Assembly (NCBI GenBank): GCA_019347995.1
Contig: JAHWKH010000175.1
Span: 1 to 5,776, forward strand
Length of the DNA: 5,776 nt
Direction: 5' to 3'
DNA from: Gemmatimonadota bacterium
GTDB lineage: Bacteria > Gemmatimonadota > Gemmatimonadetes > Longimicrobiales > UBA6960
Part shown: positions 1-5,776 of the stretch, piece by piece
How the letters are laid out: every line of letters begins with the position of its first letter
How positions within the stretch are numbered: position 1 is the first letter of the stretch
Notes under the pieces: model-generated
The model's database searches: none
What the model saw: the letters and a program-made list of their open reading frames with translations, nothing else
Told to the model about the DNA's origin: nothing
Made by a program: the position numbers and the translations under genes

Positions 1-491
1 CAGCGCACGGCCTCCGCGATGGCCTCCACGTCGTTCAGCACGCCGGTGGACGTCTCGGACTGGACCACCGTCACCGTGTCGTACGCCCCTTCGGCCAGGA
101 GCGCCCTGACCCTCCCCGGATCGTGCGCCTCCCCCCACGGCACGGCGTAGGTGTCGACGTCGAAGCCGCACGCCGCCGCGATCTCGGCGAAGCGCTCGCT
201 GAAGGCGCCGTTGGTGAGGGAGAGCACGCGCTGGCGGGCCGCGTTGCGCACTCCGGCCTCCATGAGGCCGGTGGCGGAGGAGGTGGAGACGAAGACGGGA
301 CGGTCGGTCACGAACAGCGCCCGGAGCCCCTCCTGGAGGCGGCCCATGAGGTCCTGGATGCCCTGCCCGCGATGCCCGATCATGGGCCGCGTCTGGGCCT
401 CCAGGACGTCGGGGTGGACCTCGGTGGGACCGGGAAGGAAGAAGCGGCCGAAGCGCGGCGGCGCGCCGATCGAAGTCGGTGGCGCGGTCAT
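1..491 (-). CDS. Class V PLP-dependent aminotransferase (alanine-glyoxylate / serine-pyruvate type), 3' end cut by window edge
   Basis: The first 163 residues are present; the rest lies beyond the left edge. Seen: a short N-terminal tail, then FLPGPTEVHPDVLEAQ (residues 18-33) and MIGHRG (37-42), the hallmark start of the alanine-glyoxylate/serine-pyruvate branch of class V aminotransferases. The glycine/serine-rich cofactor-phosphate loop STSSATGLMEA is at 69-79, NGAFSERFAEIA at 94-105 and SETSTGV at 145-151. The Schiff-base lysine is downstream of the window, so catalytic competence cannot be judged. The family moves an amino group between small amino acids (alanine, serine) and 2-oxoacids such as glyoxylate, pyruvate or phosphohydroxypyruvate, in the cytosol; the substrate here is not determinable. 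The ATG at 491 follows an AGGAG ribosome site (496-500) at 4-nt spacing, which fixes the start. The gene is 118 bp downstream of the deaminase and could share its transcript. Confidence 0.93.
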   Translation of the reverse strand, partial: MTAPPTSIGAPPRFGRFFLPGPTEVHPDVLEAQTRPMIGHRGQGIQDLMGRLQEGLRALFVTDRPVFVSTSSATGLMEAGVRNAARQRVLSLTNGAFSERFAEIAAACGFDVDTYAVPWGEAHDPGRVRALLAEGAYDTVTVVQSETSTGVLNDVEAIAEAVR

Positions 492-609
492 GGATCTCCT
501 GCGCGGCGGGCCGCGCGGACGTTTGTCGGAAGAAGGAACGAGACGGCTTAAGCTAAGGAAACGGAGCCTGCCCGCCACGGGGGTGACGAGCTGGCTACCG
601 CCGGAGCGC
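492..609. other. Intergenic gap between deaminase and aminotransferase
   Basis: This 118-bp gap has no plausible reading frame. Its middle (about 535-560) is relatively AT-rich and contains the 8-bp palindrome GCTTAAGC at 546-553. It could hold a minus-strand promoter for the aminotransferase, but I find no convincing -35/-10 pair. I also see no GC stem followed by a T run that would terminate the deaminase transcript, so read-through is possible. Confidence 0.4.
501..516 (-). promoter_or_regulatory. Small GC hairpin adjoining the aminotransferase ribosome site
   Basis: GCGCGG (501-506) and CCGCGC (511-516) are perfect inverted repeats with a 4-nt loop. In the minus-strand mRNA the stem ends directly upstream of the AGGAG ribosome site (496-500). 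It could affect ribosome access, but six-base GC stems arise often by chance in DNA of this composition. Confidence 0.25.
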
Positions 610-1122
610 CTACCGCCACAGCTCCCGCCAGCGCACGTACTCCACGGGCGCGACGCCGCCCCTCTCCAGGACCTGGAGCCCCTCGGCGCTGCGGTACGCC
701 TCCCGGTAGAAGACGTGGGTGACGGCGGCCTGGATCATGAGCTTGGCGCACATGACGCAGGGGCTGGCCGTGACGAACGCCACCTTGTCGCGCAGGGCGC
801 CGGGGGCCTTGACCAGGGCGTTCATCTCCGAGTGGATGCAGCCGCACTTCCCCGGCTCGGCGGAGTCGCAGCGGTTGGGGAAGCCGCGGGCGTTTCCGTT
901 GTAGCCGATGGCCACCACGTTCTCCAGCGCGGCGTCGGTGATCACCGTGCCCACCTGGAGCCGCGCGCAGGTGCTGCGCTTGGCCAGCTCCTCGGCCATG
1001 CGCAGGTAGATCTCGTAGAGAGGCGGGCGCTCCACGATCGGGGTGGGGCGATCTTCCGGGAGATCCAGCAGGTTGAGGGGGTGGGTGTTCTCGGCGACCC
1101 CGTCCCTGGGCCTCACTGCCAT
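610..1122 (-). CDS. dCMP deaminase / ComEB-family zinc cytidylate deaminase
   Basis: A complete 170-residue protein. The family deaminates dCMP to dUMP in the cytosol, supplying the thymidylate synthase substrate. Seen: a roughly 33-residue N-terminal extension, then RSTCARLQVGTVIT (49-62) and GYNGNARGFPNRC (73-85), both typical of deoxycytidylate deaminases. The catalytic zinc site is complete: His97 and Glu99 in CIHSEMNA (95-102), and Cys122 and Cys125 in SPCVMC (120-125). Cys52, Cys85, Cys93 and Cys95 resemble the extra cysteines that bind a second, structural zinc in this family. The ATG at 1122 overlaps the end of the upstream gene by 10 bp (ATGGCAGTGA) and is preceded by AGGAG, so translation is probably coupled. 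ComEB, the Bacillus homologue, sits in a competence operon, but no competence gene is visible here. Family assignment is firm; dCMP specificity is inferred from family motifs. Confidence 0.93.
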   Translation of the reverse strand: MAVRPRDGVAENTHPLNLLDLPEDRPTPIVERPPLYEIYLRMAEELAKRSTCARLQVGTVITDAALENVVAIGYNGNARGFPNRCDSAEPGKCGCIHSEMNALVKAPGALRDKVAFVTASPCVMCAKLMIQAAVTHVFYREAYRSAEGLQVLERGGVAPVEYVRWRELWR

Positions 1123-2681
1123 CGGATCTCCTGGAGGAAGAGCCGGGCCTGGAGCGCCTCCACGGGGGCCCACGCGTCGGTGAGGACGGGGCCGTGGGCG
1201 GCCACGGGCGCCCTCGGCCAGTCCACGTTCGGGAGATCGGCCTCCGAGCGCGCCGCCACGACCAGGACGTTGCGCACGGCGCCCGGGTCGTCTCCCAGCA
1301 CCACCGGATACGCCCGCACCGCGGGGAAGACCGCTTCCAGGGTGGCGAGGAAGCGCTCCAGGAAGGCGACCCCGGGACCGGCCAGCGGAGAGAGGACGTT
1401 GATCATCACCAGGCCCCCCGGGGCCAGCCGCGCGTCCATGTCCCGGACCGCCTCCCGGGTCACGATCGTCCACGGCACCGACAGGAGGTGGTCGAACACG
1501 TCGACGTAGACCAGGTCCCAGGTGGCGTCGCTCTCGGCCAGGAAGCGGCGGGCGTCGGCGTGGTGCACCTCGAGCCCCGGCCACTCGCCCCGGCCGAACG
1601 CGAAATACTCCCGCGCCAGGCGCGTCACCGCCGGGTCGAGCTCCACCACGTCCACCGTGAGGACGGGGAGCCGGCGCTTGAGCGCCACGGGGAGCGTCAG
1701 GGCCGCGCCGCCCAGGACCAGGACACGGTCGAGGCTCTCCGCCCTCGGCTCCAGGAGGAGCTCCGACGCGATGGCGTAGCGATGGGCGGGATCGCCGGTG
1801 TCCACGTACTCGGCCGAGGAGGAGCCGCCGTTCTGCCACATCTCCCGCACGAGCCTGCCCCCGCCCCAGTCCCTCTCGGTCACCTCCACCGCCGCGTACA
1901 GGCTCTGCTCGCTGTGGAGGAGGCCCGGTCCGCCGCCTCGCAGGGCGGGACCGAGCAGGCCCGCGGCCAGCGCGGCCACCAGCAGCACGTCGGCCGGAGG
2001 TCCGCCTCCCTCCAGCACCGCCCTGGCCAGGAGCGCCAGCAGGAAGAGGAGCGCCGCGGTGAGCCCGAGGAGCACGGGCAGCGGGAAGAGCGGCAGGAGC
2101 ACGAAGCCGGTGAGGAACGTGCCCGCGATGGAGCCCGCGGTGGCGGCGGCCCCCACGTCGCCGGCGCTGCGGCCCACCTGCTCCAGGCCCTCGGTGTCGG
2201 CGCGCACCAGGTAGGGCACGGCGGTCCCCAGGGCCAGCACCGGCGGCGCGAACAGCATGGCGGCGGCCAGCACGGCCCCCGGGACGAATCCCACCGCGTC
2301 CATGGCCGCCGGGGGGACGGCCACGCCGATCACCGGCAGGACCGCGAAGACGCCGGCCGCCGCCAGGATCCAGGCCAGGGGCACGCGGCCGCCGTCGGCC
2401 AGGCGCCCGCCCAGGTGGTTTCCCACGGCCAGCGCGGTGAGGATGACGCCGATGACGGCCGTCCAGGGCACCGCGGACAGCCCGAAGGTGGGCGCCATGA
2501 GCCGCGCGCCGGCCATCTCGAGCGTCATGACCGCGAAGCCCGATCCGAAGGCCAGCGCATAGAGGCCGGCCCGCCGGACGGCGCGGCGCTCCATGGCGGC
2601 GCCGGTGGCGGTGGCGGCGGTGGCGTCCGCCGGACCGGGCACGGGAGGCGCGGCTTCGGGGGCGTCGGGGGGGCAGGTCAC
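1113..2681 (-). CDS. Membrane-anchored spermidine synthase-like protein (fused transporter-like/spermidine synthase type)
   Basis: A 522-residue protein in two halves. Residues about 38-246 contain some seven hydrophobic segments (roughly 39-61, 70-92, 101-122, 130-157, 175-197, 199-222, 230-246), with MTLEMAGARLMAPTFG at 52-67 as found in fused MFS/spermidine-synthase proteins. Residues about 260-522 form a Rossmann methyltransferase-like domain: nucleotide loop VLVLGGAALTLP (320-331), acidic VELDP (346-350), HHADARRF (373-380), VYVDVFD (391-397), LSVPWTIVTRE (400-410) and LAPGG (419-423). True spermidine synthases transfer an aminopropyl group from decarboxylated S-adenosylmethionine to putrescine. 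Here the usual GGGDGG-like loop and DSTDP-like gate are changed, so substrate and reaction are uncertain. The GTG start at 2681 lies 4 bp after the amidase stop, with only a weak AAGG upstream. ATG at 2594 (residue 30) is an alternative that would remove a low-complexity Pro/Ala/Thr tail but has no visible ribosome site. Confidence 0.9.
   Translation of the reverse strand: MTCPPDAPEAAPPVPGPADATAATATGAAMERRAVRRAGLYALAFGSGFAVMTLEMAGARLMAPTFGLSAVPWTAVIGVILTALAVGNHLGGRLADGGRVPLAWILAAAGVFAVLPVIGVAVPPAAMDAVGFVPGAVLAAAMLFAPPVLALGTAVPYLVRADTEGLEQVGRSAGDVGAAATAGSIAGTFLTGFVLLPLFPLPVLLGLTAALLFLLALLARAVLEGGGPPADVLLVAALAAGLLGPALRGGGPGLLHSEQSLYAAVEVTERDWGGGRLVREMWQNGGSSSAEYVDTGDPAHRYAIASELLLEPRAESLDRVLVLGGAALTLPVALKRRLPVLTVDVVELDPAVTRLAREYFAFGRGEWPGLEVHHADARRFLAESDATWDLVYVDVFDHLLSVPWTIVTREAVRDMDARLAPGGLVMINVLSPLAGPGVAFLERFLATLEAVFPAVRAYPVVLGDDPGAVRNVLVVAARSEADLPNVDWPRAPVAAHGPVLTDAWAPVEALQARLFLQEIRWQ
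2604..2624. repeat. Short GGY trinucleotide tract in the spermidine-synthase-like gene
   Basis: Seven consecutive GGT/GGC triplets on the plus strand read as an alternating Ala/Thr stretch (about residues 20-26) on the coding strand. Length changes would stay in frame. The tract falls in the disordered N-terminal tail just before the first membrane segment. Confidence 0.5.
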
Positions 2682-2685
2682 CAGG

Positions 2686-3510
2686 CTAGCCTTGGGATTC
2701 CAGCCAGCGACTGTGCACCCAGCCCTGCAGGTCGCCCTCGTCCGCGTCCTCGTCCACCACGTCCACCAGCCACCACGTACCCTGGGTCCGCACCGGCTCC
2801 ACCACGGTGCCCCGGGCCAGGGGGCTGCCGGGCAGGCGCTCGTGCTGGCTCCCGGGCCCGGTGCGGATGTTGAGGGCGGCGGTGGTGCGGTAGCGGAGCG
2901 GGGCGTCGGCGTCGCGGCCCATGATGCGCGCCTTGAAGCTGCCCATGGGGAAGGCGGGACCCGGGTCGACCTTGCGTCCGGGGGCGATGTCCTCGTGGCC
3001 GATGATGTCCTCGAGCTGGTAGTGGCGCACCACCGCCCGGGCCACCTCCAGCGCGGCCTCGAGCTGGACCTCGGGATAGGTGTGCCAGCCGCACACGTCG
3101 TTCTCGTGGGGGTGGCTGGCCACCATCACCACGTCGTCGTCATAGGGCCGCCCGAACCACGCGCACCACTTGTCGCCCTGGTCGCGCAGCCGTCCGGCGT
3201 TGTCCAGCTCGATTCCGATGGAATGGGCGTTGAGCCCGGAGAGGCCGCGCCACTGGCTGCGCCCCGCGTGCCACGCCACCCGGTCGAAGGGGACGAGCTG
3301 CGTCACCCCGCCGTCGCGGCCGATGACCACGTGGGCGCTGGCGCGGGCGTCGGGATTGACGAGCCAGTTGATGGACTCCTCGGCGCTGCGCCCCGCGGTG
3401 AAGTGCATGACCAGGTAGCGCGGGTCCAGGGCCCCGCCGACGTTGGGGCTGGGGCGGAAGGGCACCGGGGTGCCGTCGTCGTGGACGAGCTTGTCGTCTT
3501 CGATGCGCAT
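2686..3510 (-). CDS. N-acetylmuramoyl-L-alanine amidase (Amidase_2/AmpD-like) with C-terminal SH3-like domain
   Basis: A 274-residue zinc amidase that would cut the bond between N-acetylmuramic acid and the L-alanine of the stem peptide. The Amidase_2 domain spans about residues 25-190. By comparison with AmpD, the zinc ligands are His36 (VMHFTAG), His172 (GHEDIAPGRK) and Asp182 (DPGP), with Glu101 (IGIELDN) and Lys180 as catalytic helpers; all are present. AHVVIGRDG (59-67) and YPEVQ (145-149) also fit. Residues about 205-270 look like a bacterial SH3 domain (ALNIRTGPG at 212-220, GWVHSRWLE at 263-271), usually a cell-wall-binding module. The N-terminus is acidic and polar with no signal peptide or membrane segment, so the protein is cytosolic, released by lysis, or exported by an unseen route. 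ATG 3510 is chosen because AGGA lies 8 nt upstream; extending to a TTG at 3582 adds 24 unconvincing residues. Roles could be muropeptide recycling or autolysis. Confidence 0.92.
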   Translation of the reverse strand: MRIEDDKLVHDDGTPVPFRPSPNVGGALDPRYLVMHFTAGRSAEESINWLVNPDARASAHVVIGRDGGVTQLVPFDRVAWHAGRSQWRGLSGLNAHSIGIELDNAGRLRDQGDKWCAWFGRPYDDDVVMVASHPHENDVCGWHTYPEVQLEAALEVARAVVRHYQLEDIIGHEDIAPGRKVDPGPAFPMGSFKARIMGRDADAPLRYRTTAALNIRTGPGSQHERLPGSPLARGTVVEPVRTQGTWWLVDVVDEDADEGDLQGWVHSRWLESQG

Positions 3511-3537
3511 GGGGACCGTCCTGGGATGAGGGAGGGG

Positions 3538-3552
3538 GGCGGCCGCGCCGCC
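3538..3552. other. GC-rich hairpin between typA and the amidase gene
   Basis: GGCGGC (3538-3543) and GCCGCC (3547-3552) form a perfect 6-bp stem with a 3-nt loop in the 79-bp gap after typA. On the minus strand it is followed by a C-rich run, not a T run, so it is not a standard intrinsic terminator. It could cause pausing or partial termination, or be chance in GC-rich DNA. Confidence 0.25.
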
Positions 3553-3589
3553 AACCTGACGGGACGGACGACCCGCGGACAAGGCTCCC

Positions 3590-5434
3590 TCAGCGGACCC
3601 CGGCGGTCTCCCGCTTGGAGGCCTTCTTGCGCAGGTTCGCGTCCAGGACCCGCTTGCGCAGGCGGATGCCGTCGGGCGTCACCTCGATGAGCTCGTCGGG
3701 CGCGATGAACTCCAGCGCCAGCTCCAGCGTGAGCTTGCGGGGCGGCTCGAGCTTGATGTTCTCGTCGCTCGAGGTGGTCCGCATGTTGGTGAGCTTCTTC
3801 TCCTTCGTGACGTTCACGTCCATGTCGTCGGAGCGGACGTTCTCCCCCACGATCATGCCCGGGTAGACCGGATCGCCCGGCGAGACGAACATCGTCGAGC
3901 GCTCCTGGAGGTTGAAGAGGGAGTAGCCCACGGCCACGCCCTCCCGGTCGGCCACCAGCACGCCGCGCTTCCTTCCCTGGAGGGTGCCGGCCCACGGCCC
4001 GTATTCCAGGAAGTTGTGGTGGAGGATGCCCTCGCCCCGGGTGTCGGTCATGAACTCGGAGCGGTAGCCGAACAGCCCCCTGGCGGGGATGCGGAAGCGC
4101 AGCCGCGTCATGCCCGAGTCCATCGGCTTCATGTCGGTCATCTCGCCCTTGCGGGGCCCCAGCTTCTCGATGACGGTGCCCACCATGTCGGAGGGCACCT
4201 CGATGACGGCCTCCTCGAACGGCTCCATGACCTCGCCGCCCGGTCCCTTGCGGGTGATGACCCGGGGCCGCGACACCTGGAACTCGAAGCCCTCCCGCCG
4301 CATGGTCTCCATGAGGATCGTCAGGTGCAGCTCGCCCCGTCCGCTCACCGAGAACGTGTCGGGCTGATCGGTGTCCTCCACCCGCAGCGCCACGTTCTTC
4401 TCCAGCTCCCTGAAGAGGCGCTCGCGCACCTGGCGCGTGGTGACGTACTTCCCGGCCTGTCCGGCGAAGGGCGAGTTGTTCACGGTGAAGTCCACCGACA
4501 GCGTCGGCTCCTCCACCGCGATGCCCAGCAGGCGCTCCCGGTGCTCCGGGTCGGTGAGCGTCTTGCCGATCTCGACGCCCTCGAGCCCCGCCAGCGCCAC
4601 GATGTCGCCGGCGGAGGCCGACTCCACCTCGACGCGGTCCAGGCCCCGGAACGTGTAGAGCTTCATGACCCGCGCCTCCTCGGCCTTCTCCTCGGGCACC
4701 ATGCCCGGATCGCCGTAGGGCAGGAGCGCGACCTGCTCGCCCACCCGCACGCCGCCCCGCTCGATGCGGCCGATGGCGATGCGGCCCACGTACGCCGAGT
4801 AGTCCAGCGTCGAGACCAGCATCTGGAAGGGCCCGTCCGGGTCGGCGGTGGGCTCGGGGAAGTACTCCACGATGGTGTCGAAGAGGGCGCCGAGATTCTC
4901 GCGCTCGCCGCCCAGCTCCCGCATGGCCCAGCCGTCGCGGCCCGACGCGTAGAGGAAGGGGGCGTCGAGCTGCGCGTCGTTGGCCTCCAGCTCCATGAAG
5001 AGCTCCAGCACCTCGTCGTGCACCGCCTCGGTGCGGGCGTCGGGGCGGTCGACCTTGTTCACCACCACCACGGGCAGCAGGCCCAGCTCCAGCGCCTTGC
5101 GCGTGACGAAGCGCGTCTGGGGCATCGGCCCCTCGGCGGCGTCCACGAGGATGAGCACGCCGTCGACCATGCGCAGGATGCGCTCGACCTCGCCGCCGAA
5201 GTCGGCGTGGCCGGGCGTGTCGACGATGTTGATCTTCGTCTCGCCCCAGTGCACGGCGGTGTTCTTGGACAGGATGGTGATGCCCCGCTCGCGCTCGAGG
5301 GGGTTGGAGTCCATCACCCGCTCCTGGACGTGCTCGTGGGCCCCGAAGATGCCCGCCTGGCGGAGCATCTGGTCCACGAGCGTCGTCTTGCCGTGGTCGA
5401 CGTGTGCGATGATGGCGATGTTGCGGATGGACAT
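3590..5434 (-). CDS. typA: Ribosome-associated translational GTPase TypA/BipA
   Basis: A complete 614-residue protein of the usual length for TypA. TypA is an EF-G-like GTPase that binds the 70S ribosome and supports large-subunit assembly and growth under cold and other stresses. Seen: G1 AHVDHGKTT (10-18), G2 with Thr53 in RERGITI (48-54), G3 DTPGH (72-76) and G4 NKVD (126-129). A beta-barrel domain II follows, then EF-G-like domains III and V with [19 protein letters not shown], and the TypA-specific C-terminal domain with [17 protein letters not shown] and the conserved tail motif [16 protein letters not shown]. The reading frame is unbroken. The start is set at ATG 5434 because [16 protein letters not shown] is the family's N-terminus; an upstream in-frame ATG (5521) would add 29 Arg-rich residues unlike any TypA. 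A GAGAGAGG purine run (5446-5453) sits 11 nt upstream, a rather long spacing for a ribosome site. It is the first minus-strand gene after the divergent intergenic region, so its promoter should lie within 5435-5650. Confidence 0.98.
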   Translation of the reverse strand: MSIRNIAIIAHVDHGKTTLVDQMLRQAGIFGAHEHVQERVMDSNPLERERGITILSKNTAVHWGETKINIVDTPGHADFGGEVERILRMVDGVLILVDAAEGPMPQTRFVTRKALELGLLPVVVVNKVDRPDARTEAVHDEVLELFMELEANDAQLDAPFLYASGRDGWAMRELGGERENLGALFDTIVEYFPEPTADPDGPFQMLVSTLDYSAYVGRIAIGRIERGGVRVGEQVALLPYGDPGMVPEEKAEEARVMKLYTFRGLDRVEVESASAGDIVALAGLEGVEIGKTLTDPEHRERLLGIAVEEPTLSVDFTVNNSPFAGQAGKYVTTRQVRERLFRELEKNVALRVEDTDQPDTFSVSGRGELHLTILMETMRREGFEFQVSRPRVITRKGPGGEVMEPFEEAVIEVPSDMVGTVIEKLGPRKGEMTDMKPMDSGMTRLRFRIPARGLFGYRSEFMTDTRGEGILHHNFLEYGPWAGTLQGRKRGVLVADREGVAVGYSLFNLQERSTMFVSPGDPVYPGMIVGENVRSDDMDVNVTKEKKLTNMRTTSSDENIKLEPPRKLTLELALEFIAPDELIEVTPDGIRLRKRVLDANLRKKASKRETAGVR

Positions 5435-5456
5435 GATGCGGACTGCCTCTCTCGAA

Positions 5457-5474
5457 CGCCCGTCCTGTCGGGCG
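5457..5474 (-). promoter_or_regulatory. Hairpin in the presumed typA leader
   Basis: CGCCCG (5457-5462) and CGGGCG (5469-5474) are perfect 6-bp inverted repeats around a 6-nt loop. The stem is 22 nt upstream of the typA ATG and just ahead of its purine-rich ribosome site (5446-5453). It may shape the typA leader mRNA. Function is a guess, and chance is possible at this GC content. Confidence 0.3.
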
Positions 5475-5589
5475 GAAATACGCTTGGGACGCCTCCGTGC
5501 GCGGGGCGCATGGACAGCCATTCAAGATAACGGAAGGACCGTGCCGCGCGTGAGGGCGAGGGGTCGCCCACCGTTGGCCGCGGATGCCT

Positions 5590-5630
5590 GGCCGGACTCC
5601 ACAGGAGGGCGTAGACTGTGGAGTTCGGCC
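5590..5630. promoter_or_regulatory. Long imperfect inverted repeat in the divergent intergenic region (operator or RNA hairpin)
   Basis: Arms GGCCGGACTCCACAG (5590-5604) and CTGTGGAGTTCGGCC (5616-5630) pair over 15 positions around an 11-nt spacer. The inner 9 bp (ACTCCACAG/CTGTGGAGT) and outer 5 bp are perfect. The one non-Watson-Crick position (5595/5625) is G-U in a plus-strand RNA and C-A in a minus-strand RNA. The centres of the 9-bp half-sites are 20 bp apart, about two helical turns, as for a dimeric regulator. TAGACT (5612-5617) inside it resembles a -10 box for rightward transcription, though the matching -35 position (TGGCCG, 5589-5594) is weak. No T run follows on either strand, which argues against an intrinsic terminator. 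Confidence 0.6.
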
Positions 5631-5650
5631 CCCCATCGGAGAGCACCGTG

Positions 5651-5776
5651 ATGCCCGCCTCCGCCGTCCGCTTCGACCTCCCGCACTTGTCGAGGTCGCG
5701 CGCTCCAGGAGCTCGCGGCGTGGGGCGGACGACCGATCGCGGCGCGACGCCCCTCTACGAGCGACCCCGGCTGGAG
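5651..5776 (+). CDS. Possible hypothetical protein, N-terminal fragment, divergent from typA
   Basis: This frame is open from ATG 5651 to the window end (42 codons). A GGAGAG ribosome-site match (5638-5643) lies 7 nt upstream, and GTG 5648 in the same frame is an alternative start. About 36 of 42 codons end in G or C, as in the confirmed genes, though that is weak evidence in DNA this rich in GC. The peptide begins MPASAVRFDLPHL and continues Arg/Gly/Pro-rich. I recognise no domain, signal peptide or membrane segment, and no function can be given. The strong inverted repeat 20 bp upstream of the start would be in its promoter or leader. It may instead be non-coding spacer. Confidence 0.4.
   Translation, partial: MPASAVRFDLPHLSRSRAPGARGVGRTTDRGATPLYERPRLE

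Noticed and set aside
151..1509. Plus-strand open frame of about 452 codons across the aminotransferase, deaminase and part of the next gene
   Set aside because: It runs antisense to three well-supported genes and through their intergenic gap, and its product shows no motif.
1194..2873. Plus-strand open frame of about 559 codons antisense to the spermidine-synthase-like gene
   Set aside because: It is a low-complexity His/Gln/Arg/Gly-rich shadow with no recognisable domain; the opposite strand explains the region fully.
3538..3552. Intrinsic terminator after typA
   Set aside because: The 6-bp stem is real, but the downstream minus-strand sequence is C-rich with no T run, so I list it only as a hairpin.
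3511..3582. Amidase start at TTG 3582
   Set aside because: TTG is a rare start, the extra 24 residues look non-coding, and ATG 3510 has a properly spaced AGGA.
5435..5521. N-terminal extension of TypA by 29 residues from ATG 5521
   Set aside because: The extension is Arg-rich and absent from the TypA family, whose N-terminus matches [16 protein letters not shown] at 5434.
4016..5530. Plus-strand open frame of about 504 codons antisense to typA
   Set aside because: TypA on the other strand has full family motifs. The antisense product is His/Val/Leu/Gly-rich with no domain, as expected from reading GC-biased codons backwards.
5521..5535. Candidate typA promoter with TATCTT as the -10 box on the minus strand
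   Set aside because: No acceptable -35 hexamer lies 16-18 bp upstream, so a standard sigma-70 promoter is not supported by sequence alone.
3303..5636. Long minus-strand open frame (about 777 codons) overlapping typA and part of the amidase gene
   Set aside because: It is out of frame with the clear TypA and amidase coding sequences, and its Arg/Gly/Pro/His-rich product is typical of a shadow frame in GC-rich DNA.

Overview
The window is a GC-rich bacterial chromosomal segment in which nearly every third codon position is G or C. Four complete genes and one partial gene lie on the minus strand, and a short possible gene start lies on the plus strand at the right edge. Gene content is ordinary and nothing marks a mobile element, phage module, CRISPR array or defence island. 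The lineage cannot be fixed from this sequence. A soil or sediment bacterium of a high-GC phylum would fit, but that is an inference from base composition only.

Layout in the direction of transcription (right to left). A 216-bp intergenic region (5435-5650) separates a possible plus-strand gene (from 5651) from typA. It holds a strong 15-bp-arm inverted repeat (5590-5630) and a small hairpin in the typA leader (5457-5474). typA (5434-3590) encodes the complete ribosome-associated GTPase TypA/BipA. After 79 bp comes a compact three-gene cluster. Its members are a soluble Amidase_2-type N-acetylmuramoyl-L-alanine amidase with a C-terminal SH3-like domain (3510-2686), a membrane-anchored spermidine-synthase-like protein (2681-1113, 4 bp downstream), and a dCMP/ComEB-type zinc deaminase (1122-610, overlapping the previous gene by 10 bp). 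After a 118-bp gap a class V aminotransferase of the alanine-glyoxylate/serine-pyruvate type begins at 491 and runs off the left edge.

The tight spacing of the three middle genes indicates one mRNA with translational coupling. Their predicted roles (peptidoglycan cleavage or recycling, polyamine-type chemistry at the membrane, and dUMP supply) do not form a recognised pathway, so co-transcription may be only organisational. I see no clear evidence for a new multi-gene system. The best leads are the inverted repeat at 5590-5630, the unusual cluster composition, the leaderless amidase, and the altered active-site motifs of the spermidine-synthase-like protein.
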